This document shows, in pieces, positions 7,599 to 15,922 of a DNA stretch of 64,000 nt. Positions within the stretch are counted from its first letter, which is position 1. Every line of letters starts with the position of its first letter. The notes beneath the pieces are model-generated. The model searched no databases. It saw only the letters and a program-made list of their open reading frames with translations, and was not told the DNA's origin. The stretch lies in NCBI RefSeq assembly GCF_003386285.1, contig NZ_QPNC01000019.1, positions 186,001 through 250,000 of the forward strand. The letters run 5' to 3'. The DNA comes from Nocardiopsis sp. FIRDI 009 (GTDB taxonomy: Bacteria > Actinomycetota > Actinomycetes > Streptosporangiales > Streptosporangiaceae). Made by a program: the position numbers and the translations under genes.

Positions 7599-8171
7599 AT
7601 GAACGACGACACCATCGACGTGCACGCCGTGCGCGCCCTGGTCGAGGCCGACCCCGGCGCCCTGCTGGTGGACGTGCGGACCCCCGCCGAGTACGAGAGC
7701 TCCCACATCCCCGGCTCGGTCAACCTTCCGCTGCAGCGGGTGGACGCGCACCTGGAGCGCATCGTCACCGGCGCCGGGGGGCGTCTCGTCCTCGTCTGCC
7801 AGTCCGGGAGCCGGGCCCGACAGTGCCGGGACAAGCTGGCCGCCGCGGGCCTGCGGGACACGGTGGTGATGAACGGCGGTATGAACGCCTGGGAGGCCCA
7901 GGGCTCCCCCGTCGTGCGCGGACGGCAACGGTGGTCCCTGGAGCGCCAGGTCCGTCTGGTCGCCGGAAGCGTGGTCCTGGCCTCCGTGCTCGCCTCCCTG
8001 CTGTGGCCGCCGGCCGTGGCGGTCGCCGGGGTCATCGGGGCCGGGCTGACCTTCGCCGCGATCACCGACACCTGCGCCATGGGCATGGCCCTGGCCCGCC
8101 TGCCCCACAACCAGCCCCGCAACCACGTCGACATCGAGGACTCCCTGGAACGGATCGCCGCCCGCCGGTGA
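7599..8171 (+). CDS. Membrane-anchored rhodanese (YgaP-like)
   Basis: A 190-residue protein. The ATG at 7599 follows GAGGAG. Residues 1-100 are a rhodanese domain with LVDVRTPAEYESSHIPGS and the active loop CQSGSRAR (Cys67), which carries a persulfide during sulfur transfer. Residues about 112-165 are two hydrophobic helices of the DUF2892/YgaP type followed by DTCAMGMALARLPHN. The domain order matches E. coli YgaP. It begins a three-gene sulfur detoxification cluster with a persulfide dioxygenase and a TauE/SafE exporter. CsoR/CstR-type sites lie upstream of both of the first two genes. Confidence 0.9.
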   Translation: MNDDTIDVHAVRALVEADPGALLVDVRTPAEYESSHIPGSVNLPLQRVDAHLERIVTGAGGRLVLVCQSGSRARQCRDKLAAAGLRDTVVMNGGMNAWEAQGSPVVRGRQRWSLERQVRLVAGSVVLASVLASLLWPPAVAVAGVIGAGLTFAAITDTCAMGMALARLPHNQPRNHVDIEDSLERIAARR

Positions 8172-8281
8172 CCGGTCCCGGCCGCGCCCGCCGGTGACCG
8201 GGCGTCCCGCCGTGCGCTCCTCCCGAGCCGGGGGTGAGCACACCACACAACCCGCGACCCTCGCCCCGGTCTCTCTGTCAG

Positions 8282-8297
8282 ATACACCCCGGGGTAT
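8282..8297. promoter_or_regulatory. CsoR/CstR-type operator site D
   Basis: ATACACCCCGGGGTAT, again 16 bases with exact ATAC/GTAT edges and a near-symmetrical centre. It sits 28 bp before the dioxygenase ATG. The right edge forms TATAGG, a possible -10. Confidence 0.65.
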
Positions 8298-8325
8298 AGG
8301 GCGACACCCATCACAAGGAGACGCC

Positions 8326-9744
8326 ATGCTGCTGGAACGCATCTACGACGACGACCTCGCCCAGACCAGCTACTTCATCGGCTGCCAGGCCAGGGGAGAG
8401 GCCGTCGTGGTCGACGCCCGCCGCGACATCGGCACCTACCTCGACCTGGCACGCGCGCACGGTATGCGGATCGTGGCCGTGACCGAGACCCACATCCACG
8501 CCGACTACCTCTCCGGCACCCGGGAACTCGCCGCGGCCACGGGCGCCACGGCCTACGTCTCCGGTGAGGGGGGCGAGGACTGGCAGTACGGCTTCGACGC
8601 CGAACGTCTCCTCGACGGCGACGCCATCACCGTCGGCGACATCACGGTCCGGGCCCGCCACACGCCCGGCCACACCCCGGAGCACCTGTCGTTCCTGGTC
8701 ACCGACGGAGCGTTCAGCCAGCAGCCGGGCTACATGCTCTCCGGCGACTTCGTCTTCGCCGGGGACCTGGGCCGCCCGGACCTGCTCGACGAGGCCGCCG
8801 GCGGGGTGGACACCCGTTTCGAGGGCGCGCGCCTGCTGTTCGCCAGCCTCCGTGACGCCTTCCTGACGCTGCCCGACCACGTCCAGGTCTACCCCGGACA
8901 CGGCTCCGGCAGCGCGTGCGGCAAGGCGCTCGGCGCGCTCCCGGCGACCACGGTCGGATACGAGCGCCTCAACGCCTGGTGGGCGCCGTACCTGCGCGAC
9001 GGCGACGAGAAGGGCTTCATCGACGAACTGCTCGACGGCCAACCCGACGCGCACGCCTACTTCGCCCGGATGAAGCGCCAGAACAAGGAGGGGCCGAAGG
9101 TCCTGGGCCCGCTGGCCCCGCTGGCCGAACTCGCCGGTGAGGAGGTCGGCGGGGCCCTGCGCGAGGGCGAGGCCGTCGTCGTCGACACCCGCCCCCACAC
9201 GCAGGTGCACCGGGGCACCGTGGCCGGGGCGCTGAACATCCCCGGCCCGGCCAAGGCCGCCAGCTTCGGGGCCTGGGCCTACGACCCCGAGGCCGAGAGC
9301 CGCCCCCTGGTGCTCCTGGCGCCCGACGGGGACACCGCCCAGAGGGTGCGCGACCACCTGCTGCGCGTCGGTATCGACCACGTCGTCGGCTACACCACCG
9401 CCACCGAGGGCCTGCCGATGACCGTGCCGCCCGTCATCTCCCCGGCCGAGCTGGAGGGGTACGGCGCCGCGCTCGTCCTGGACGTGCGCGACAAGTCCGA
9501 GCACGCCGCGGGGCACATCCCCGGTTCCCGCCAGCTCAGCGCGGGCCGGGTCCTGTGGCACCTCGACGCGCTGCCCGCCGACGGCACCATCGTGAGCTAC
9601 TGCCAGTCCGGCGCCCGCAGCTCCGTCGCGGCCAGCGCCCTGCGCCGCGCCGGATACGACGTCGTCGAACTCGACGGCAGCTACGCGGCCTGGGCCGACT
9701 GGCGGCGGAGCCAGGGCGTCCGGGCCGGGGCCGCCACCGGCTGA
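8326..9744 (+). CDS. Persulfide dioxygenase-rhodanese fusion (CstB-like)
   Basis: A 472-residue fusion. The ATG at 8326 follows AAGGAG. Residues 1-250 are an ETHE1-type non-heme iron persulfide dioxygenase: ETHIHADYLSG (His56, His58, Asp60), the HTPGHTPEH loop and YPGHGSGSACGK. Residues 265-355 are a rhodanese-fold domain without the catalytic cysteine. Residues 370-465 are an active rhodanese with CQSGARSS (Cys426). This dioxygenase, pseudorhodanese, rhodanese order is that of CstB of the staphylococcal cst operon, which turns persulfide into thiosulfate. Family knowledge supplies the reaction; here only the architecture is seen. A long inverted repeat follows the stop. Confidence 0.92.
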   Translation: MLLERIYDDDLAQTSYFIGCQARGEAVVVDARRDIGTYLDLARAHGMRIVAVTETHIHADYLSGTRELAAATGATAYVSGEGGEDWQYGFDAERLLDGDAITVGDITVRARHTPGHTPEHLSFLVTDGAFSQQPGYMLSGDFVFAGDLGRPDLLDEAAGGVDTRFEGARLLFASLRDAFLTLPDHVQVYPGHGSGSACGKALGALPATTVGYERLNAWWAPYLRDGDEKGFIDELLDGQPDAHAYFARMKRQNKEGPKVLGPLAPLAELAGEEVGGALREGEAVVVDTRPHTQVHRGTVAGALNIPGPAKAASFGAWAYDPEAESRPLVLLAPDGDTAQRVRDHLLRVGIDHVVGYTTATEGLPMTVPPVISPAELEGYGAALVLDVRDKSEHAAGHIPGSRQLSAGRVLWHLDALPADGTIVSYCQSGARSSVAASALRRAGYDVVELDGSYAAWADWRRSQGVRAGAATG

Positions 9745-9756
9745 CCCCGCCGACCG

Positions 9757-9807
9757 GGGGCGGCGCCTGATCGGACGCGTCCTGTTCCGCGCGACGGGCG
9801 CCGCCCC
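9757..9807 (+). terminator. Long inverted repeat after the dioxygenase gene
   Basis: Perfect 11-base arms GGGGCGGCGCC (9757-9767) and GGCGCCGCCCC (9797-9807), with a 29-base loop, start 12 bp after the stop codon. No U-tract follows. It could terminate, attenuate or stabilise the transcript ahead of the TauE gene. Confidence 0.45.
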
Positions 9808-9944
9808 ACACCCGGGAAGCCGCCACGACCGCTCCGGCCGTATCCGGAGCCCAGCGCCCCTCCGGGTGGGTGGTCCTGTCCGAACCCAGGGCCGACCGCC
9901 GCCCGGTCGAGCCCACAGTTCCCAGCACACGAAAGAAGTGAGGC

Positions 9945-10823
9945 ATGGAGTTCCAGATGATCCTCGTCGCGGCCCTCGCCGTGGCGGTGGGGGTCACGCT
10001 CGGGCTGCTCGGAGGCGGTGGCTCCATCCTGATGGTCCCGCTGCTGACCTACGTCGCGGGCATGGCCCCCAAGGAGGCCATCGCGGCGTCCCTGTTCGTC
10101 GTCGGCACCACGTCGCTGATCAGCGTGTTCACCCACGCACGCAGGGGGAACGTCCGGTGGCGCACCGGTCTGGTCTTCGGGGCGGCGGGCATGGCGGGCG
10201 CCTTCCTGGGCGGTCTGGCGGGCGGGCACGTCCCCGGCACCCTTCTGATGATCGCCTTCGCGCTCATGATGGTCGCCACCGCCGCGGCCATGATCCGCGG
10301 AAGGAAGAGATCCCCCGCCGGGGGTGGGGAGCCGCACAGCGGAGACCTCCCCCTGAGACGGATCGTCCTGGACGGTCTGGCCGTCGGGGCGGTCACCGGC
10401 CTCGTCGGCGCCGGGGGCGGCTTCCTGGTCGTGCCCGCCCTGGCGCTGCTGGGCGGCCTCGCCATGCCGGTCGCGGTGGGGACCTCGCTGCTGGTGATCG
10501 CCATGAAGTCCTTCGCCGGACTCGCCGGATACCTGACGGCGGTGAGCCTGGACTGGACGCTGGTCGCCACCGTCACCGTCGCCGCCGTCGCGGGATCGTT
10601 CGTCGGCGCGCTCCTGACCTCCCGGGTGCCCGAAACCGCGTTGCGGCAGGGATTCGGTGTCTTCGTGCTGGTCATGGGCGTCTTCGTGCTCACCCAGGAG
10701 CTTCCCTCTCCGTTCGGCCTTGTCACCGTGATCGTCGCGGGCCTCATCGCGGGGCTGGCCGGTCTCTGCCGCCTGGCCGGAGAGTACTGTCCGTTGACAC
10801 CGCCCCTGCGGGCGGGGGCGTGA
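9945..10823 (+). CDS. TauE/SafE-family sulfite/sulfonate exporter
   Basis: A 292-residue membrane protein with about eight hydrophobic helices in two repeats. Each repeat opens with the glycine-rich family signature: LGLLGGGGSILMVPLL near residue 19 and GLVGAGGGFLVVPALALLG near residue 151. The ATG at 9945 follows GAAGTGAGG. The TauE/SafE (DUF81) family exports sulfite, sulfoacetate or thiosulfate. Here it sits 200 bp after a persulfide dioxygenase, so export of the sulfite or thiosulfate product is the likely role, as in the staphylococcal cst operon. A hairpin lies between this gene and the dioxygenase. Confidence 0.9.
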   Translation: MEFQMILVAALAVAVGVTLGLLGGGGSILMVPLLTYVAGMAPKEAIAASLFVVGTTSLISVFTHARRGNVRWRTGLVFGAAGMAGAFLGGLAGGHVPGTLLMIAFALMMVATAAAMIRGRKRSPAGGGEPHSGDLPLRRIVLDGLAVGAVTGLVGAGGGFLVVPALALLGGLAMPVAVGTSLLVIAMKSFAGLAGYLTAVSLDWTLVATVTVAAVAGSFVGALLTSRVPETALRQGFGVFVLVMGVFVLTQELPSPFGLVTVIVAGLIAGLAGLCRLAGEYCPLTPPLRAGA

Positions 10824-10898
10824 GCGGATCGGCGCCCGCCCCCGACGGCCACGCGGTACCCGGGTCCCGGCGCCGCCCACGTCCACCGGCCGGGCCGC

Positions 10899-12191
10899 TC
10901 ATGTGCCGGGGCGCTGTTCGGCGAGGCGTCGGCGCAGCTCGGCCACGACCTTCCGCCGGTTCGGTGAGGGCGTCGGCGGGGGCGGCGGGGCCGGGCGCGC
11001 CCGACACCCGGCCTCGTCGAGTGAGGCGCGCATCCGTTCCAGCAGCACGGGGTCCAGGGCCACGTCCTCCTCCGGCGGCTCCGGCTCCGGTCGGCGGCGC
11101 GGCGGGGCCTCGTCCGCGGCGGGCGGGTGCACCAGCTCGCCGGGGACCGTCCGGCAGGGGCGGTCGCACACCCGGCAGGCGCCGCCCGGGACGTTGCGGA
11201 TCCCCGGGTGGTCGGGGCAGGTGCGCGGCGCCGTTCCGGCCGCGTCCAACCGGAACTCCGGCGGCCGGGCGAAGGGGTCCACGGGTGCGTCGTGGCCGGA
11301 ACGCGGACGGGGCACCAGCGGGGGCGCCGCCGCCCCGAGCACCCCCCTGCCCAGGCGTCCGTCCAGGAAGGCCCGTGCGTCCTCGGCACTGCGCAGGCGG
11401 CGCATGAGCGCGGGGAAGGGGCGGCGCGCGGCGGTCGCCGCACGCAGCACGGCGGTGAGCTCGCGGGGCTCCAACCCCTGGGCCAGGACCCTGCGGGCGG
11501 CCCGCTCCAGGGCGGCCCGGTCAGCGGCCGGGTTCTCCAGGGCCCCGTCGGGGATACGCGCGATCAGCGGACCCGCCGGGGCGCCGGACACCGGCTCCGG
11601 TGGCGGGGCGGCGGCTTCCTCGGGCCCGCGCCTGCGGACGGACGGAGAGGGGTCGCTGGGGCAAGGGTGTGTGGGGCAAGGGTCTGTACCCCGATCTGAC
11701 GTGCCGCCGACGTCATCGTGACGTGTCGTGGGTTCAGGATGACGTGCCGTTCCTACCGGTGGGTAGGGGCGGGTGGTCGCGTCGAGGGGCTCCTCGCCCA
11801 GGCGCGTGCGCACCTCGTTGATCTCCGACAGCGTCGGTTCGGCGAAGGCGCTGGCGGGGATCAACAGCTCCAGGACGACGGGGAGCCGGTCCTGTGACAG
11901 GCGACCGGCCTCGATGTCCTCGGCGAAGAAGTCGCGCACCTGGGAACGGGTCAGGCACCGGATGAGCCCGGCCGCGGCGAGGTCGTCCAGGGCGCGCTCG
12001 ACCGTGGACCGGCTCACGGTCCCGCCGCACCGCCGCACGATGCTCTCACGGCTCAGGAAGCACCACCGCCCGTCGGCGTCCACGGCGTCGGCGATGGCCA
12101 GGGCGACCGGGACCGTTCGGCAGCAGGGCAGCAACCCCTCACGCAGGGCCCGGGCGACCCACAGGACCGGGACGAACCCGACCCCTGTCAT
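10899..12191 (-). CDS. Winged-helix protein with C-terminal zinc ribbon, unknown function
   Basis: About 430 residues from the ATG at 12191; the frame is open further upstream, so the start is not certain. Residues 10-100 look like a winged helix (ADGRWCFLSRESIVRRCGG, SRSTVERALDDLAAAGLIR), the form found in plasmid or phage replication-initiation and related DNA-binding proteins. The middle is Pro/Asp-rich low complexity. Near residue 345 there is a Cys cluster (CPDHPG, then CRVCDRPC) that could bind zinc. The basic tail reads NRRKVVAELRRRLAEQ. It stands alone between the TauE gene and a secreted enzyme. A role in replication of a former mobile element is possible but unsupported by neighbours. 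Confidence 0.6.
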   Translation of the reverse strand: MTGVGFVPVLWVARALREGLLPCCRTVPVALAIADAVDADGRWCFLSRESIVRRCGGTVSRSTVERALDDLAAAGLIRCLTRSQVRDFFAEDIEAGRLSQDRLPVVLELLIPASAFAEPTLSEINEVRTRLGEEPLDATTRPYPPVGTARHPEPTTRHDDVGGTSDRGTDPCPTHPCPSDPSPSVRRRGPEEAAAPPPEPVSGAPAGPLIARIPDGALENPAADRAALERAARRVLAQGLEPRELTAVLRAATAARRPFPALMRRLRSAEDARAFLDGRLGRGVLGAAAPPLVPRPRSGHDAPVDPFARPPEFRLDAAGTAPRTCPDHPGIRNVPGGACRVCDRPCRTVPGELVHPPAADEAPPRRRPEPEPPEEDVALDPVLLERMRASLDEAGCRARPAPPPPPTPSPNRRKVVAELRRRLAEQRPGT

Positions 12192-12535
12192 GACGCCCCG
12201 GTCGCGCTTGCGCGGGCCGCGCGCGAAAGACTCGGTCGGATCGGCGGTTTCGGCCCCGGGAATCGGGCAGGAGAGAGTAGACTGCACGGCAGCCGCCTTC
12301 CTGATTGGTCCAGGAGGGATGGTCAGAGCCCGGGATCGGTGTTGGTAGCACCGACCGGGCTCGAATCTTTTCGGGACCCAACGTAGTGGGGCGAACACGG
12401 GTTCGTGTCGTTTCGGGGGAACTCCGCGAAGCTCCGGCCGGAAACGCCGCCGGAAAACACCTGCGACGGGGCGTGTGCGCGGTTCGTCCCGGCCCCACGC
12501 CCCCGGTTTCGGCCCTGCCGCACCCCGGGATCGGG
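12192..12535. other. 344-bp gap with a strong hairpin
   Basis: No gene is supported. It is the upstream leader of the winged-helix gene (read leftward) and the downstream flank of the secreted enzyme. The main structure is the tRNA-like hairpin at 12326-12362. A short 5-bp inverted repeat, ACACG/CGTGT, lies near 12395-12410. Confidence 0.4.
12326..12362. repeat. Two-part hairpin in the upstream leader
   Basis: Outer arms GAGCCCGG / CCGGGCTC (8 bp) and inner arms TCGGTG / CACCGA (6 bp), with a 2-base bulge on the left and loop TTGGTAG. On the plus strand it is followed by GAATCTTTT, so it could act as an intrinsic terminator in that direction. It resembles a tRNA D-arm but no full tRNA fits. 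Confidence 0.45.
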
Positions 12536-14848
12536 TCAAAACCGCAACCAGGTGCCCGCCAGATCCTGCTGCCCCTCACCGGGCGCCGACCAGTCGCACA
12601 CCCCCTCCGCGAACACCCGCGCCGCCCGCCGCGCCTGCTCCCCGGTGAACTCCGCCGGGTGCGCCTTGGCGTCGAAGGGCACCAGACGGCACCGGATCAC
12701 GTCCGAGGCCAGCGGAGCGCCCGCCACCATGCGCGGCGAGGAGTGCACCGGGTAGACCTGCGCGCACGTGTCCCCGCTCCCGGCCCCCAGCGGGAGCTGC
12801 TCGCCGACCACCCGCCGCCGCGGCGCCTCCCCCACCCAGCACGAGTCGGTGAGCCACTCCGGCCGCGCGGCGCGGACACGGTCCGCCACCGGGACCCACG
12901 GGTGCTCGCGGCCCAGCTCCAGGATCCCCGTCGCCCACGCGTCCAGCTCGACCAGCGCCCGACCGGCCACCGGCGCCGACGCCGACAACCCGCCCGAACC
13001 GCGCGCCTCCACCAGCATCACGTGGTTGTCGGCCGTGCCGTTGGCCGCGCGCAGCCGCTCACGGGTGGCGAACGAGTGGTAGCGCATGTGCACGTCCCCC
13101 TTGGGCGAGTCGTCGAGGTAGGTGCGGTGGTCCACGACCGGGATCCGCGCCAGCCCCCCGCCGCCGTTGAGCAGGCGGCCGGTCCGGTAGGCGGCGGCGG
13201 TCGCCGCGGGGTCGGCCACGGTCCGCGCGGCCGTCACCCGCCCGTCGGCGTCGACCCCGCCGATGTGCTCGTTCAGGTGCAGGAACTCGTCGACGTCGAT
13301 GTCCCCCTCCAGCAGCGCCCCGAGCCCGTACTGCACACCGACGTTGTCCAGCGGACGCCGGGGCAGACCGGTGTCCGGGTCGGCACCGTAGACGTTGACC
13401 GTGTGCGCGAACAGTTCGCAGCGGGCGCCCCGGGGGTTGTCCTCGGGATGGTAGAGCAGGTCGTCGGGCACCCGGTCCCGGCAGGTCCCCTCAGGGTCGA
13501 TCCGCACCGCCTCCCGGGCCATCCGTTCGATGCTCCGCCAGGAGGGGAACCCCGACACCGCGAGCTGCTGGTCGCGGGACAGGGCCTGGGGGTGCTTCCG
13601 GGCGTAGGCGTCGAGCAGGAGCGCGTCCACGGCCGCCGGGACCAGTGAGGTGAGCACGTCGGGGAAACTCTGCGACACCACCACGCCGTCCAGCAGGCCC
13701 GGATAGTTGTCGGCGATCTGATGGGCCTGGTAGGCGCCGCCGGAGGACCCCCACCCCAGGGTCAGGTCGGGGGCTCCGTGGGCCAGGACGAACCGCTCCC
13801 GCACCGCCGCCGTCGTCTCGGCGGCCAGCAGGTCGTTGCAGTTGAACCCGAACACGTTGAGCGTGGCCGAGGCCACCGCGTACCCGCGGGAGAGCATGCC
13901 GTGGTCCAGGACCCCGGCGGTCCTCGACCCCTGCACGTACCACCCGCCCTTGCACCCGCCGCCGAACTTGTAGACCAGGCGCCGGTTCCAGCCCTCGGGC
14001 GCGTGCCAGGGGTCGGGACCGTCGGCCCCCGGGGTGAACAGCACGGCCGTCTCGTAGATCGCGCGGTTGGCGGTCCCGGTCTCCACCCGCACGGTGTAGG
14101 GGACCTCCGCGCCGGTGGAGGTGGTGGTGCGGGCTGCGTCGTCGGGCACGCGGCCGGGGTCGGGCATCGCCGCCCACGCGCCGCCGGTGGTGCGGTACAT
14201 GTGGCGGACCACGGTCGGCGCGGAGCAGTCCTCGTCCAGGGCGGGGCCGAGGGTACCGCCGCCGTGCAGCGTGAAGGAGTCGGTGTCGCACACGAACGGC
14301 CTCTCCTGCGGACCGGAGAACACCGGGCCCTGCGCCGGGTGGTTGGTGACCGCGAGCCGCGTCCGCGCCCGGCGCCCGGACAGCGACGCCACCAGCGTGC
14401 TCCCGCCCTCGGGCAGACCGGTGAGCACCCCCTCCAACGCCGGTCCGACACCGTCCACGTACACCGCCCGGAGCGCGTCGGTGACGTCCCGGCCGTCGAC
14501 CGTCAGCCGGGCCCGGTCCGGGTCGGTCCCGGTCGGCAGGCCCAGCCGGACCAGGGCCGTGCCGCCCATGACGGTGTCGGGCCGGGAGGAGAGCACCTGG
14601 AGTGTGGGCCGGTCCGCGCCCTCCGGCACGGGGACGGCGGGCGCCGCGGACGGGGGGAGGACGGCCGCCAGGGCCCCGAAGGCGTCCCGCGGGGTGGTCG
14701 GTGTCCCGGAGACGGTGAACAGGACGGCGCAGAGGGCGGCTCCGGCGCCGAACAGGACGCGTCGGCCGCGCGTGCTCAGGGCGGGCGGCCGCGGGACGGA
14801 TCGGTTGCGGGGACTGCGGCCGAGGGCCGCTCGGGATCGCTCGCGCAC
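12536..14848 (-). CDS. Secreted alpha/beta-hydrolase-like enzyme (resembles DUF6351)
   Basis: A 770-residue protein. A basic N-terminus and hydrophobic segment at about residues 29-48 (VLFGAGAALCAVLFTVSG) form a signal peptide or anchor. A beta-rich region follows, then an alpha/beta-hydrolase core with the nucleophile elbow GWGSSGGAYQ near residue 365 and the oxyanion-type motif KFGGGCKGGW near residue 291. Several cysteines (CDTDSF, EDCSAP, CKGGW, GTCRDR, DSCWVG) suggest disulfides. The overall pattern recalls the DUF6351 family of actinobacteria, whose substrates are unknown. It is monocistronic on the minus strand. Assignment to the hydrolase fold is by motif, and to DUF6351 by memory of the family. 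Confidence 0.7.
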   Translation of the reverse strand: MRERSRAALGRSPRNRSVPRPPALSTRGRRVLFGAGAALCAVLFTVSGTPTTPRDAFGALAAVLPPSAAPAVPVPEGADRPTLQVLSSRPDTVMGGTALVRLGLPTGTDPDRARLTVDGRDVTDALRAVYVDGVGPALEGVLTGLPEGGSTLVASLSGRRARTRLAVTNHPAQGPVFSGPQERPFVCDTDSFTLHGGGTLGPALDEDCSAPTVVRHMYRTTGGAWAAMPDPGRVPDDAARTTTSTGAEVPYTVRVETGTANRAIYETAVLFTPGADGPDPWHAPEGWNRRLVYKFGGGCKGGWYVQGSRTAGVLDHGMLSRGYAVASATLNVFGFNCNDLLAAETTAAVRERFVLAHGAPDLTLGWGSSGGAYQAHQIADNYPGLLDGVVVSQSFPDVLTSLVPAAVDALLLDAYARKHPQALSRDQQLAVSGFPSWRSIERMAREAVRIDPEGTCRDRVPDDLLYHPEDNPRGARCELFAHTVNVYGADPDTGLPRRPLDNVGVQYGLGALLEGDIDVDEFLHLNEHIGGVDADGRVTAARTVADPAATAAAYRTGRLLNGGGGLARIPVVDHRTYLDDSPKGDVHMRYHSFATRERLRAANGTADNHVMLVEARGSGGLSASAPVAGRALVELDAWATGILELGREHPWVPVADRVRAARPEWLTDSCWVGEAPRRRVVGEQLPLGAGSGDTCAQVYPVHSSPRMVAGAPLASDVIRCRLVPFDAKAHPAEFTGEQARRAARVFAEGVCDWSAPGEGQQDLAGTWLRF

Positions 14849-14977
14849 GCCCCGATCGTGTCCGGGGGGTCACCCGGGGCCGTGGGAACACACCGGGGAT
14901 GAGACGGGCTTTGCACTCCCATGACACCTCGGATACCCCGAACCGGGACGAACCGAACTCCCGTCGAAGACGGCGCG

Positions 14978-15005
14978 GGGTGGACGCGCCGGAACGCGCC
15001 CACCC
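14978..15005 (-). terminator. Hairpin downstream of the flavin split-barrel gene
   Basis: Arms GGGTGGACGCG / CGCGCCCACCC (10 of 11 pairs) around CCGGAA, lying 59 bp past the stop of the minus-strand gene at 15064. No U-tract. Confidence 0.4.
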
Positions 15006-15063
15006 GGTCCCACCGCGCGGCGGGCGCACGGCCCGGTCACCGTCGACCGGGCGGCGTCAGCCC

Positions 15064-15636
15064 TCACGACCTGCTGATCCGCCGACCCGTCACCCTGGCC
15101 GGGATGATCTTGAGGACCTCGTCGCGCGGCCCGGCCGCCCACGGTTGGGGCATGCGTCCCTGGGGGAGCCGGGAGAGCTCCCCGGGGTCGCGGACCCAGC
15201 GGCAGCGGCCCGAGGCCAGGACGCTCCACCCCTCGCGCCGGTCCTCGTCGAACTGGTCGACCTGGAACGAGGCATAGCCCCGCCCGTGCCGCATGATCGT
15301 TCCGGCCAGGGTGGAGCGGAACACGATCGTGTCGCCCGTCATCAGGTAGTTCACCGGCAGGACCGTCGGCGCGGCGTCCCCCTCGATCATGAAGGCCACC
15401 CGCCCGATGCCGCGTGAGGCCAGCAGGTTGAGGCAGGTCTCCCGCTCCAGGACGGTGAAGCTGGCCCTGGAGTCACCCTCGGCCAGGTCGGCTCCGGCGA
15501 GGAGTTCGGACTCCTCGTCCAACCGGGCGCTGCCCTCCATGACGCCGCCGCCCTGGCGCTGCTCGGGTGGGGCGGTCGACGCGGTCCCCGTCTCCCGTGC
15601 CCCGGACCCCGCGCCGCTCCGGCTTGTTCCATCCAT
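15064..15636 (-). CDS. Pyridoxamine 5'-phosphate oxidase-like FMN-binding protein
   Basis: 190 residues from the ATG at 15636, which has AGGGGGCT at good spacing; an internal ATG at 15540 would give 158 residues. The fold region begins CLNLLASRGIGRVAFMIEG and continues VLPVNYLMTGDTIVFRS, then VDQFDEDRREGWSVLASG. This is the PPOX/flavin split-barrel pattern of the NimA and F420/FMN group. The first 50 residues are acidic and probably disordered. It is divergent from an NDH-2-like flavoprotein across 286 bp, so a redox link between the two is possible. The exact cofactor cannot be told from sequence. Confidence 0.85.
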   Translation of the reverse strand: MDGTSRSGAGSGARETGTASTAPPEQRQGGGVMEGSARLDEESELLAGADLAEGDSRASFTVLERETCLNLLASRGIGRVAFMIEGDAAPTVLPVNYLMTGDTIVFRSTLAGTIMRHGRGYASFQVDQFDEDRREGWSVLASGRCRWVRDPGELSRLPQGRMPQPWAAGPRDEVLKIIPARVTGRRISRS

Positions 15637-15839
15637 CACGAGCCCCCTGAGATGTGCCTTCGTCTCTTCCCACGCCGTCCTCGACGGACGGAGCCGGAAG
15701 GCGCGGCTCCACGACTGCGACGGCGCAGGTCCCACTGACCGCGTACCCCGTCGCACACACGAACCAAACGGTGCGGAAGGTGTGGTTCCGGGCACTGTGC
15801 GGGACCGGGGGCGGCGGGCTCTGCGGCGGGGGTGATCGG

Positions 15840-15875
15840 CGTCGCGCCCCGGCCGTGTCACGTTCGGGCGCGACG
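15840..15875 (+). repeat. 10-bp perfect inverted repeat in the flavoprotein leader
   Basis: Arms CGTCGCGCCC (15840-15849) and GGGCGCGACG (15866-15875) with a 16-base loop, 48 bp before the ATG at 15923. It is suited to an RNA hairpin or an operator. Confidence 0.4.
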
Positions 15876-15922
15876 CCCCGTCCGAAGGGGTGAAGGTCCA
15901 CCGAACCGATGGGAGAGACCCC

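Noticed and set aside
12326..12375. A tRNA gene, suggested by a D-arm-like GGTG-TTGGTAG-CACC and a T-loop-like TCGAATC
   Set aside because: No anticodon arm, no acceptor stem pairing and the two elements are too close; it is better read as a hairpin.
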